DNA from: Sciscionella marina DSM 45152
Lineage (GTDB): Bacteria; Actinomycetota; Actinomycetes; Mycobacteriales; Pseudonocardiaceae
DNA: 64,000 bases
Direction: 5' to 3'
Assembly: GCF_000379465.1 (NCBI RefSeq)
Contig: NZ_KB905380.1
Coordinates: 930,001 to 994,000 of the forward strand
Shown: one piece after another, positions 31,272 to 39,510 of the stretch
Position numbering within the stretch: the first letter of the stretch is position 1
Layout: each line of letters starts with the position of its first letter
Translations under genes and position numbers: made by a program
Notes under the pieces: model-generated
What the model was told of the DNA's origin: nothing
Seen by the model: only the letters and a program-made list of their open reading frames with translations
Databases searched by the model: none

Positions 31272-32236
31272 GACCGCGGCCTCCATGCCGGGAGCACCAG
31301 ATCATCGGTGACCCGGAGGAAGACCACCTCGACCTGTTGTCCGATGTGGACCGTGTCCGGGTCCACATCGATGAGCTCGCCCATCATCCGCACACCTTCC
31401 TCCAGATCGACGAGCGCGACCACGAACGGGGTCGCGCGCCCGGGAACCTTGGGGTGGTGGTGCACCACATAGCTGTACACCGTTCCCTTTCCGGTACTGC
31501 GGATCCAGTCCGGTTCCGCGTCCGGCTGCTCGCGCCCCATCGCTCCGGGCGGGTGACGCAGTTCGGTGCCGAACCGCTGGATGCGCAGTTCCGCGTTCTT
31601 CGTGCCCTCCCAGAAGAACTCGGTGTCCTTCGAGACCGGAGGCCGCATGGTGCCCGCGGAACGCTCCCGGGCATCGATGATGTCCGGGTGATTCCCGGTC
31701 TCCACGTCGTCTGTTCCCGCGCTGCCCGGGCGGAACTTGAGCACCCGGAAACGCATCTCGCCGACCGGTTCGCCCTCCACCGTCCACCTCGTTTTCGTGG
31801 TGACGAACCAGCCCTCGCCGAGCGCGGTCCGCTTCGGCCCGACCACCTCGGTCAGCTCGGTCGCCGAACTCACCCGCTCGCCGACGCGGAGGTAACGGTG
31901 ATAGGTCTGATCGGAGTTCGTGGCCACGATGGAGGTGTACCCGGCCTCGTCGAGCGCCGCGATGATGTGCCCGAGCGGATCGTCGGTGGCACGTGCCCCG
32001 TGCAAGCCAGCCATGGTCCAGGCCTGGATCATGCCCGGCGGGGCGACCGTGTCCGGTCCCGGCGCGTAGCGCGGATCCGCATCGCTGAAAGCCTCGGTCC
32101 AGTTGTTGATCATCGCGGTGTTCACCGGATCGCGCGCCTGCCGCGGGGCGCTGCGCCCGGCGGCCGCGATCTCCTCGGCCCGGCGGCGGATCCACTCTTC
32201 GGTATCGATGGCTCGATTCCTCCCTTGCTCACTCAT
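31268..32236 (-). CDS. chsH2: ChsH2, MaoC-DUF35 fusion subunit
   Basis: 322 residues. The N-terminal MaoC-like domain (about 1-190) contains NNWTEAFSDADPRYAPG. The C-terminal DUF35/OB-fold domain contains FFWEGTKNAELRIQRFGTELRHPPG and YSYVVHHHPKVPGRATPFVVALVDLEEGVRMMGELI. The MaoC part pairs with ChsH1 as a hydratase, and the DUF35 part recruits Ltp2. As in homologues, the Zn-ribbon cysteines are missing. ATG 32236 overlaps the upstream stop (ATGA). Confidence 0.93.
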   Translation of the reverse strand: MSEQGRNRAIDTEEWIRRRAEEIAAAGRSAPRQARDPVNTAMINNWTEAFSDADPRYAPGPDTVAPPGMIQAWTMAGLHGARATDDPLGHIIAALDEAGYTSIVATNSDQTYHRYLRVGERVSSATELTEVVGPKRTALGEGWFVTTKTRWTVEGEPVGEMRFRVLKFRPGSAGTDDVETGNHPDIIDARERSAGTMRPPVSKDTEFFWEGTKNAELRIQRFGTELRHPPGAMGREQPDAEPDWIRSTGKGTVYSYVVHHHPKVPGRATPFVVALVDLEEGVRMMGELIDVDPDTVHIGQQVEVVFLRVTDDLVLPAWRPRS

Positions 32237-34452
32237 CGCGGCACCCGCGGCAGCCCGAGCCCGAACTGGGCGATCAGTTCCCGCTGCACCTCGTTCACCC
32301 CGCCGCCGAAGGTCAGCACCAGATTGCGCCGCGCCATCATGTCCAGCCAGGCGGCGAGCTCGGCGGTCTCCGGGTCACCCGGATCACCGTGCCGGGCCAG
32401 GATCTGGTTGAGCAGCCGGCCGACCCGCTGCATCTCGGTCGAGCCGAACACCTTGGTGGCACAGGCATCCCCGACCGAACCGTCATGCGAGGCGGCCACC
32501 TGCCAGTTGAGCAGTTCGTTGATGCGCAGCACGGCGAGCACCTCACCGAGACCGGCGCGCACATCGGGTTCCCCGAGCAGCCCGCGCGCGAGCGCCCAGT
32601 CCCGCACCCGGTCGTACTGCGCACCGACATACCCGTGCGGGCCGAGCATCACGCGCTCGTGGTTGAGCTGTGTGGTGATCAGCCGCCAGCCCTTGTTCTC
32701 CTCGCCGACCAGGCGGTTCACCGGAACCCGCACATCGTTGAAGTAGCAGGCGTTCACGTGGTGCGCGCCGTCGCAGGTGATGATCGGAGTGTGGCTGAAC
32801 CCGGGATCGCGGGTGTCCACGATCAGCACCGAGATCCCCTTGTGTTTCGGGGCTTCCCGGTCGGTGCGCACGGCCAGCCAGATGTAGTCCGCCTCGTGCA
32901 CCCCGGTGGTGAACATCTTCTGCCCGTTGATCACGTACTCGTCCCCGTCCCGCACCGCGGTGGTGCGCAGCGAGGCCAGGTCGGTCCCCGCCTCGGGTTC
33001 GCTGTACCCGATGGCGAAATGCAGTTGCCCGGCGAGGATCTTCGGCAGGAAGAACTCGCGCTGTTCCTCGGTTCCGTTCGCGAGCAGGGTCGGCGCGACC
33101 GTCTGCAGGGTCACCGAGGGCAGTTGCACATCGGCGCGTGCGGCCTCGTTGACGAAGATCGCCTGTTCGATCGGGTCGACCCCGCGGCCGCCGTACTCGG
33201 GCGGCCAGCCGACCCCGAGCCACCCGTCGGCACCGAGGCGGCGCACGACCTCGCGGTGCGCATCGCCGTGCCGCTGCACGCGCAGCTGCTCGCGCTGCTC
33301 CGGGGTGATCAGCGTGGCGAGATAGGCACGCAGTTCGGCGCGCAGTTCCTGTTGCTTCGGCGAGAGTTCCAGTTCCACCCCGGGTCCGGGTTCCCGGCGT
33401 TCGACGACCGGTTCCGCCCCGGCCAGCCCGCCGATCGCCTCGGTCGCCGCCGATCCCCCGCCGAGGAATCCGGTCAGCGTGGTGAGTTTCCCGTAGTAGC
33501 GGTGCAGCGGGTAGTCCATGTCCACGCCGATACCGCCGTGCAGATGGTGGCAGGTGTGCACGGCCTCGACGGTGCGCGCGGCCAGCCAGTAGCCCGCGGC
33601 GGCCAGATCGGTCGCCGCGGCGAGTCCGTTGCCCAGCCGCCAGCAGGCCGAGAAGGCGATCAGGTGCATGGCGCGCGCGGCGATATAGACATCGGCGACC
33701 TGGGCCGCAGCGGCCTGGAAGGTGGCGATCGGGCGGCCGAACTGCTCCCGGGTCCCGATGTGTGTCACGGTCAGGTCGAGCGCCCCGGCCAGAGCCCCGT
33801 CGGCGAGCGCGGCCGCTCCGGCCAGGGCGTGCTCGTGCACCGAACGCAGCAGTTCCGCGCCGCCGAGCACCCGGACCACCGGGGCGTCCTCGAGGTGCAG
33901 CGAACCACGCGGCCCGGGGCGCACCCCCTCGCCGTTCGCGTCCACGAGCACCACCGCGGGCGCGCCCTCGTGGGTCACGGTGATCAGCAGCCGGGCGGCC
34001 TGGTCCAGCTCGGGCACGTTGATCTTGGTGCCACGCACCCGCAACCGGTCGCCTTCGGCGCGGGTCACGGTGCGCGGCTGCACCGGGAACGGCGTCGAGG
34101 GTTCCCCGATGGCCGCGGTGAGGATCGCGCCGTCCTCGATCACGCTGCGCGGCAACGGATCCAGTTCTTCCGGCTGCGCTGCACCGGCCTGCGCGGCGAG
34201 CGGTAACGCGGCGAGGAACAGCGAGCCGAAAACGGGCACATCCGCTCCCGCGCGGGCGATGGCCTGCGCGAGCAGCCCGGCCTCGAACACGCCGAGGCCC
34301 GAGCCACCGTGCTGCTCCGGTAGCACCGCACCGAGCACGCCCGCATCGACCAGCGCCTTCCAGATGTGCGCCGGATTGCCCTCTTCCCGGCGCAGCACTT
34401 CCTCGGCGAGCTCGACCAGCGCGCGCTGATCGGCATCGAGTTCGAAACGCAA
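32233..34452 (-). CDS. Single-chain ChsE1-ChsE2 acyl-CoA dehydrogenase fusion
   Basis: About 739 residues comprising two acyl-CoA dehydrogenase units. Residues about 1-350 resemble ChsE1/FadE28 (TVTHIGTREQFGRPIATFQAAAAQVADVYIA; CHHLHGGIGVDMDYPLHRYY). Residues about 365-739 resemble ChsE2/FadE29 (RADVQLPSVTLQTVAPTLLANGT; HFAIGYSEPEAGTDLASLRTTA; NLVLTFGGGVNEVQRELIA). In M. tuberculosis these are two subunits of an alpha2beta2 enzyme oxidising the three-carbon steroid CoA. TTG 34452 is preferred, with GGGAGG seven bases upstream; GTG 34467 is alternative. Its stop overlaps chsH2. Confidence 0.88.
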   Translation of the reverse strand: MRFELDADQRALVELAEEVLRREEGNPAHIWKALVDAGVLGAVLPEQHGGSGLGVFEAGLLAQAIARAGADVPVFGSLFLAALPLAAQAGAAQPEELDPLPRSVIEDGAILTAAIGEPSTPFPVQPRTVTRAEGDRLRVRGTKINVPELDQAARLLITVTHEGAPAVVLVDANGEGVRPGPRGSLHLEDAPVVRVLGGAELLRSVHEHALAGAAALADGALAGALDLTVTHIGTREQFGRPIATFQAAAAQVADVYIAARAMHLIAFSACWRLGNGLAAATDLAAAGYWLAARTVEAVHTCHHLHGGIGVDMDYPLHRYYGKLTTLTGFLGGGSAATEAIGGLAGAEPVVERREPGPGVELELSPKQQELRAELRAYLATLITPEQREQLRVQRHGDAHREVVRRLGADGWLGVGWPPEYGGRGVDPIEQAIFVNEAARADVQLPSVTLQTVAPTLLANGTEEQREFFLPKILAGQLHFAIGYSEPEAGTDLASLRTTAVRDGDEYVINGQKMFTTGVHEADYIWLAVRTDREAPKHKGISVLIVDTRDPGFSHTPIITCDGAHHVNACYFNDVRVPVNRLVGEENKGWRLITTQLNHERVMLGPHGYVGAQYDRVRDWALARGLLGEPDVRAGLGEVLAVLRINELLNWQVAASHDGSVGDACATKVFGSTEMQRVGRLLNQILARHGDPGDPETAELAAWLDMMARRNLVLTFGGGVNEVQRELIAQFGLGLPRVPR

Positions 34453-34485
34453 GCCGCAACCTCCCACTCTTAGCTCGGATACCGT

Positions 34486-36597
34486 TCAGCCGCGTGGCAG
34501 GCCGAGCAGGCGCTCGACCACGTGCACCCCGAGAACCTGGGTACTGCCACCCGCAATGCTCAACGCCCTGCTGCGCAACAATTCCGTGGACAGTTCCCGG
34601 GCCTGACCGTCGGTGAGCGCGCCCTCGGGCCCGCACAGCGACAGCGCGGCGTCCGCGGTCCGCTGCCGGTGCTCGACCCCGACCAGTTTGGCCACCGCCG
34701 ATTCGGCGCCCGGCTGGCGACCGGCGAGCCGCAGTGCCGCCCCGCGCGCGTCCAGTGCCCGTACCGCGAGCCCGCTGCACACCAGTTCACCGATCCGGGC
34801 AAGCACTTCCCCATCCGGCTGGGCCCCGTCCGGATCCGCACCGGCCATGCTCAGCACACGTTCCAGATCGGCGTCGAAAGAGGCATTGGCGGACAGCGCG
34901 ACCCGTTCATTGGCCAGGGTCGCCCGCGCCAGTTTCCAGCCCCCGTTCACCGCGCCGACCACGCAGTCGTCCGGGACGAAGACGCCGTCCAGGAACACCT
35001 CGTTGAACAACGCATCCCCGGTGATCTCGCGCAACGGCCGCACGGTGATCCCGGAGGTGCGCATGTCCACGAGGAAGTAGGTGATCCCCTTGTGCTTCGG
35101 GGCTTCCGGATCGGTGCGGGCCAGGCAGATCGCCCAGTCCGCGGTCGCCGCCATCGAGGTCCACACCTTCTGCCCGGACAGTTCCCAGCCGCCGTCCACC
35201 CGTTTCGCGCCGGTGCGCAGGCCGGCCAGATCGGATCCCGCCTCCGGCTCGCTGAACAGCTGGCACCACACGAGATCGCCGCGCAGAGTCGGCGCGATGA
35301 ACCGTTCACACTGTTCCGCCGTGCCGAAACCGAGGATGGTCGGCAGCGCCCAGGCGCCCACGACCAGGTTCGGCCGGGCGATCCCGGCGGCGTCCAGTTC
35401 GGCGTCGATCGCCAGCTGGGTCGTGGCGTCCGCCTCGAGTCCGTAGGGCCGCGGATAGTGCGGCATGATCAGGCCCGCCTCGGCGAGCGCGCGTCGCTGT
35501 TCCGGTTCGGCCAGTCCGGCGATCTCCGCGATGCGTGCCCTGGTTTCCGGATCCGCCGCGCCCCGGTCCCGCGCGGAACGCCGGCGCCCCTCCAGGGCGA
35601 GCCGGGCCACCCGCTGATTGCCCGTGCGGGAGAACCACTGCCGCAGGGCGAGCGCGCGGCGCAGGTACAGGTGCGCGTCGTGTTCCCAGGTGTAGCCGAT
35701 CCCGCCGAGCACCTGGATACATCCCTTCGCCGCGGCGACCGCGTGCTCCAGTCCGGCGGCGCAGGCCGCGGCCGCGGGCAATGCTTCCCCGCTCAGCGCG
35801 GCATCCCAGGCGAGTGCCCCGGTGGTTTCTTTGGCGCACAACAGATCCGCGCACAGCAGTTTGACCGCCTGGAAGCTCCCGATGGGTTTGCCGAACTGTT
35901 CGCGGGTCTTCGCGTACTCCGCGGCGGTGCGCAGGCACCAGCCGGTGATGCCCGCGCACTCGGCGGCCACGAGCACCGCGGTGATCAGTTCGGCGTCCCC
36001 GCGCAGTTCGGCGTCCCCGCCCGGGGTGAGCCGTTCGCCTTCCACGGCATCCAGGCTCACCCGGGCGACCGGGACGGACGGGTCGAGCGCTTCGCGTGCG
36101 GTGATCCGTGCCCGCGCGCCGTCCACGAGGAACCAATCCGCGCCGGTTCCGGCGAGCAGCATGCCGCCTTCCTCGGCGCCGAGCACGGTCGCGGTACCGG
36201 AAATCCGCCCGTTCTCCAGGTGGAACCCGTCCGCTACGGCGAACCGCGCGCGTCCGGCAGCCAGCTCGCTTGCCTGCGGGTGATCGCCCAGCAGCACGGA
36301 GGCCAGCAGGCTCGGCAGCAGCGGTCCGGGTACGAGTTCGGCTGCGCAGGCTTCCGCGGCCACCGCGAGGTCGAGCAGTTCGCCACCGCCCCCGCCGCGC
36401 GCGGGGTCCACCGCGATGCCGAGCACACCGAGCTCGGCGAGCCCCGGCCAGTGCTTGCGCCAGGCCTGGCTACCGCCATCGGCCTGTTCCCGTACGGTTT
36501 CGCGCACCTTCGCGGCCGAGGCGAAGGACGTGATCGCCTCGGCGAGCGCATGGTGTTCCTCAGTGATCGGGATCGTAACGCCGGACTGCACGCCCAT
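34486..36597 (-). CDS. chsE3: ChsE3 (FadE34), two-domain steroid acyl-CoA dehydrogenase
   Basis: 703 residues with two acyl-CoA dehydrogenase halves: TAAEYAKTREQFGKPIGSFQAVK and QVLGGIGYTWEHDAHLYLRR in the first, WCQLFSEPEAGSDLAGLRTGA and a C-terminal SIAGGSTQVLGVHVVERLLGLP in the second. It is the FadE34/ChsE3 type, which oxidises the five-carbon cholesterol side-chain CoA ester. It is divergent from kstR, as Rv3573c is from Rv3574. The ATG at 36597 lies only 3 bp from a KstR-type operator, with no room for a normal leader. GTG 36591 is alternative. Confidence 0.9.
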   Translation of the reverse strand: MGVQSGVTIPITEEHHALAEAITSFASAAKVRETVREQADGGSQAWRKHWPGLAELGVLGIAVDPARGGGGGELLDLAVAAEACAAELVPGPLLPSLLASVLLGDHPQASELAAGRARFAVADGFHLENGRISGTATVLGAEEGGMLLAGTGADWFLVDGARARITAREALDPSVPVARVSLDAVEGERLTPGGDAELRGDAELITAVLVAAECAGITGWCLRTAAEYAKTREQFGKPIGSFQAVKLLCADLLCAKETTGALAWDAALSGEALPAAAACAAGLEHAVAAAKGCIQVLGGIGYTWEHDAHLYLRRALALRQWFSRTGNQRVARLALEGRRRSARDRGAADPETRARIAEIAGLAEPEQRRALAEAGLIMPHYPRPYGLEADATTQLAIDAELDAAGIARPNLVVGAWALPTILGFGTAEQCERFIAPTLRGDLVWCQLFSEPEAGSDLAGLRTGAKRVDGGWELSGQKVWTSMAATADWAICLARTDPEAPKHKGITYFLVDMRTSGITVRPLREITGDALFNEVFLDGVFVPDDCVVGAVNGGWKLARATLANERVALSANASFDADLERVLSMAGADPDGAQPDGEVLARIGELVCSGLAVRALDARGAALRLAGRQPGAESAVAKLVGVEHRQRTADAALSLCGPEGALTDGQARELSTELLRSRALSIAGGSTQVLGVHVVERLLGLPRG

Positions 36598-36600
36598 AAG

Positions 36601-36614
36601 TAGAACATGTTTCA
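36601..36614. promoter_or_regulatory. Probable KstR operator between chsE3 and kstR
   Basis: TAGAACATGTTTCA fully matches the KstR consensus and is identical to the fadA5-side site at 18342. It abuts the chsE3 start codon. Confidence 0.84.
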
Positions 36615-36677
36615 GTCTTGGAGGGAAGATTACATACAAATCTGCACGTATATCGAAGGCAGCCCGAGGCGACAAAT

Positions 36678-36691
36678 GGGAACTTGTTCCA
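36678..36691. promoter_or_regulatory. Weak KstR-like site in front of kstR
   Basis: GGGAACTTGTTCCA matches AAC-nn-GTT and the last A but has G instead of T at position 1. It lies 38 bp upstream of kstR, so it may mediate autoregulation. Confidence 0.5.
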
Positions 36692-36729
36692 ATATGATGA
36701 CCTGAGGGAGTGACCGAGGGAGATGGAGA

Positions 36730-37362
36730 ATGTCCGAACAACAGCTGGCGCAGCCGGTGAAGACGGCACGGACGACGCGGACCACCGCGCAGCAACAGCG
36801 CAGGGAACGCATCCTGGACGCGACGATCGGCCTGGCCTCCAAGGGCGGGTACGACGCGGTGCAGATGCGCGCGGTCGCCGATGACGCCGGTGTGGCGCTC
36901 GGCACCCTCTACCGCTACTTCCCTTCCAAGATCCATCTGCTCGTGTCCAGCCTCGGCCGGGAATTCGCCAGCGCCCAGGCCAGGTTCTCCCGCCGCACCA
37001 TTCCCGGGGAAACCGCCGCGGAACGACTGCTCTACCTGCTCGGCAGGGTCACCAAATCACTGCAGCGCGATCCGCTGCTCACCGAGGCGGTCACCCGGGC
37101 ATTCATGTTCGCGGACACCTCGGCGGCCGCGGAGATCGACGAGGTCGGCCAGGCGCTCGAGTCGATGTTCAGCCACGCGGTGCGCGGGGACGAGGAACTG
37201 ACCGAGCGGGACCGCGTGGTGATCCGGATCGTCTCCGATGTCTGGCTGTCCAACCTGGTGTCCTGGGTGACCAGGCGCGCCTCCGCCCGGGATGTGACCA
37301 CCCGCCTCGAGCTGACCGTGCAACTACTGCTCGGTGACGGAGAAATCAGCGGTAGCTGGTGA
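36730..37362 (+). CDS. kstR: KstR, TetR-type repressor of sterol catabolism
   Basis: A 210-residue TetR regulator. The DNA-binding domain is highly KstR-like (RERILDATIGLASKGGYDAVQM, then VALGTLYRYFPSKIHLLVSSLGREF), and the C-terminal half has DPLLTEAVTRAFMFADTSAA and RIVSDVWLSNLVSWVTRRAS, as in Rv3574. KstR releases DNA on binding a 3-oxocholestenoyl-type CoA ester and controls uptake, side-chain and ring A/B genes. ATG 36730 follows GAGGGAGATG. It is divergent from chsE3 across one full and one weak operator. Confidence 0.94.
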   Translation: MSEQQLAQPVKTARTTRTTAQQQRRERILDATIGLASKGGYDAVQMRAVADDAGVALGTLYRYFPSKIHLLVSSLGREFASAQARFSRRTIPGETAAERLLYLLGRVTKSLQRDPLLTEAVTRAFMFADTSAAAEIDEVGQALESMFSHAVRGDEELTERDRVVIRIVSDVWLSNLVSWVTRRASARDVTTRLELTVQLLLGDGEISGSW

Positions 37363-37470
37363 GCTTCCCCGCCAGTCGCTCCAGATGACAGGGCACCTCG
37401 ACCCCGCTACGTCCGACACACCGGAACGACCCTCGCCGCGCCAGATCCGAGACAACGCGGCAACGGAGAA
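37357..37470. pseudogene. Partial duplicate of the LLM gene 3' end
   Basis: 37357-37415 repeats 37500-37558 with about a dozen changes, and 37422-37462 repeats the LLM stretch around 37649-37690, with the roughly 90 bases between them lost. It is therefore a degenerate copy of the downstream gene's 3' end, in the same (minus) orientation. Confidence 0.68.
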
Positions 37471-37487
37471 ATCAGCGACAGTGACCT

Positions 37488-38330
37488 TCAACGGAGCGTG
37501 GTGAGCTTCCCGGCCAACCGCTCCAGGTAACTGAGCACCTCCGCCTCGCTGCGATCCGGGATCCCGAACGCCACCTCGGTGACCCCGAGCTCAGCCAACC
37601 GCTCCAACCCGTCCGGTTTCCCGGCAAGCACAGTGATCTCCGGCACCCCGGAACGGCCTTCGCTGCGCCAGACCCGGGACAGCGCGGCGATCTTGTCCTC
37701 GAGCTCGGACTCGAACGGGGTGGTCATCCAGCCGTCCGCGTGCCGCGCGATCCAGGTGAAGGTGCGATCCGTGCCACCGGCCCCGATCAGCACGGGAACC
37801 GTGTCCTGCACCGGTTTCGGCCAGGCCCAGCTCGGTCCGAAGCTCACGTACTCGCCCGCGTAACCGGCCTCCTCCTGGGTCCACAGCGCCCGCATCGCCT
37901 CCAGGTACTCGCGCAGCACGGTGCGCCGTTTGCCCGGGGGAACGTGGTGGTCGCCGAGCTCATCGGTGTTCCAGCCGAATCCCGCGCCGAGCACCACCCG
38001 GCCACCGCTGAGATGGTCGAGGGTGGCGATGGACTTGGCCAGGGTGATCGGGTCGTGCTCGACCGGCAGCGCCACCGCGGTGCCGAGCCGGATCTTGGTG
38101 GTCACCGCGGCCGCCGTGCCGAGCGCCACCCACGGGTCCAGGGTGCGCAGATACCGGTCGTCGGGCAGCTCCGAGGTTCCGGTGCCCGGATGCGCGGCCT
38201 CCCTGCGCACCGGGATGTGCGTGTGCTCAGGCACCGAGAAGATGTCGAAGCCCGCCTCCTCGGCAGCGTGGGCCACGACCGCGGGCGCCGGGCCGCGATC
38301 ACTGGTGAACTGGGTGATTCCGAATCGCAT
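37488..38330 (-). CDS. LLM-class F420-dependent oxidoreductase (TIGR03619-like)
   Basis: A 280-residue luciferase-like protein: MRFGITQFTSDRGPAPAVVAHAAEEAGFDIFSVPEHTHIP, then VALPVEHDPITLAKSIATLDHLSGGRVVLGAGFGWN and PVLIGAGGTDRTFTWIARHADGW. These are F420-binding LLM features. It starts 7 bp after the P450 stop and is the last gene of cysD-cysNC-P450-LLM. Reaction unknown; a reduction or oxidation of a P450 product is possible. A decayed partial copy of its 3' end lies next to it. Confidence 0.85.
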   Translation of the reverse strand: MRFGITQFTSDRGPAPAVVAHAAEEAGFDIFSVPEHTHIPVRREAAHPGTGTSELPDDRYLRTLDPWVALGTAAAVTTKIRLGTAVALPVEHDPITLAKSIATLDHLSGGRVVLGAGFGWNTDELGDHHVPPGKRRTVLREYLEAMRALWTQEEAGYAGEYVSFGPSWAWPKPVQDTVPVLIGAGGTDRTFTWIARHADGWMTTPFESELEDKIAALSRVWRSEGRSGVPEITVLAGKPDGLERLAELGVTEVAFGIPDRSEAEVLSYLERLAGKLTTLR

Positions 38331-38336
38331 ATGTCC

Positions 38337-39506
38337 CTACCACTCCACGGCTAGTGCACTCGGCCCACGCACGATGAGCCCCGATTTCCAGGTGATCTCT
38401 CCGGCCAGCCGCAGCCCGGGAAGCCGGGTCGTCAGACCGTGCAGGGCAACCTGCAGCTCCGCTCTGGCCAGCGCGGCGCCGAGACAGAAATGCGCGCCGT
38501 GCCCGAACCCGAGGTGCCCGCCTTCGGCACGGTCCAGGTCGAGCCGGTCGGCATCGGAGAACCAGCCGCGGTCCCGGTTCGCCGCGGAGACCGCGACTAC
38601 GACCGGTTCTCCCGCGCGCACCCTCGTCTCCCCCACCACTACGTCCTCGGTGGCGTAGCGGGCCGAATTCCCGCTGGTGCCAAGGGGAACGAAGCGCATC
38701 AGTTCCTCGACGGCCGCGGGGATCAGTTCCGGATCGGCGCACAGCTGCTCCCACTGCTCGCGCTCGCCGAGCAGCACCGAGACGAAGTTCGGGATCTGGG
38801 TGGCCGTGGTCTCGTGCCCGGCGATGAGGATCCCGGCGCACAGCCCGATCATCTCGTCCTCGGTGAGCCGGTCCTCGTCCTCGCGCGCCTCGATGAACGC
38901 GCTCATCAGGTCATCGCGCGGTCGCTCGCGGTGCGCGGCGATCAGCCCGGCAAGGTAGTCCTCCAGCTCGGCGCGGCTGGCCAGCCACTGCTCGGTGGTC
39001 AGGCCGCTGGTGGACAGCGCGTCATCGCTCCAGCGCCGGAACCGTTCCCGATCCTGCACCGGCACACCGAGCAGTTCACAGATCACCCCCACCGGCAGTG
39101 GGAGGGCCAGCGCCCCGACGAGTTCCGCGGGCGGGCCCGCCTGGATCATCGCATCGAGCAGTTCTCCGACGTAGTCCCGCAGCCACGGCCGCAGCTGCTC
39201 CACGCGCTTCGGGGTGAACGCCTTGGCGGCGAGCCTGCGCAGCCTGGTGTGCCCCGGCGCGTCCATGGTCAGCAGGCCCTTGTTCGCCCGCGCCGGCTGG
39301 GTGCTCGGCGGATCCCTGCGCAGCGCCTCGGCCCGGGAGAAGCGCGGATCCCCGAGCACGGCGCGCGCCTCGGCATAGCGGGTCACCAGCCAGCCGGGTT
39401 CACCGTAGGGCATCCGCACCCGCACCAGTCCCGGTTCGGCCTGCACCTCGCGATAGCGTTCGGCGATCGCGAGGCCTTCGCTGGCGTTGAACGGGTAGTC
39501 CAGCAT
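38337..39506 (-). CDS. Cytochrome P450 in the cysD operon
   Basis: About 389 residues, CYP107/CYP105-like in style: AGHETTATQ I-helix motif, EELMR ExxR motif, GFGHGAHFCLGAALARAEL heme loop. ATG 39506 follows TGAGGCG; a GTG at 39518 would overlap the cysNC stop. It follows the sulfate-activation genes and precedes an LLM oxidoreductase, all on one strand behind the KstR-like site at 42411. Hydroxylation of a steroid or lipid that is later sulfonated is an inference only. Confidence 0.88.
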   Translation of the reverse strand: MLDYPFNASEGLAIAERYREVQAEPGLVRVRMPYGEPGWLVTRYAEARAVLGDPRFSRAEALRRDPPSTQPARANKGLLTMDAPGHTRLRRLAAKAFTPKRVEQLRPWLRDYVGELLDAMIQAGPPAELVGALALPLPVGVICELLGVPVQDRERFRRWSDDALSTSGLTTEQWLASRAELEDYLAGLIAAHRERPRDDLMSAFIEAREDEDRLTEDEMIGLCAGILIAGHETTATQIPNFVSVLLGEREQWEQLCADPELIPAAVEELMRFVPLGTSGNSARYATEDVVVGETRVRAGEPVVVAVSAANRDRGWFSDADRLDLDRAEGGHLGFGHGAHFCLGAALARAELQVALHGLTTRLPGLRLAGEITWKSGLIVRGPSALAVEW

Positions 39507-39510
39507 CGCC

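Noticed and set aside
32389-36603. Plus-strand open frames of about 600-690 codons opposite chsE genes
   Set aside because: These are shadows of the two acyl-CoA dehydrogenase genes, with Arg/Gly/His-rich composition and no domain pattern.
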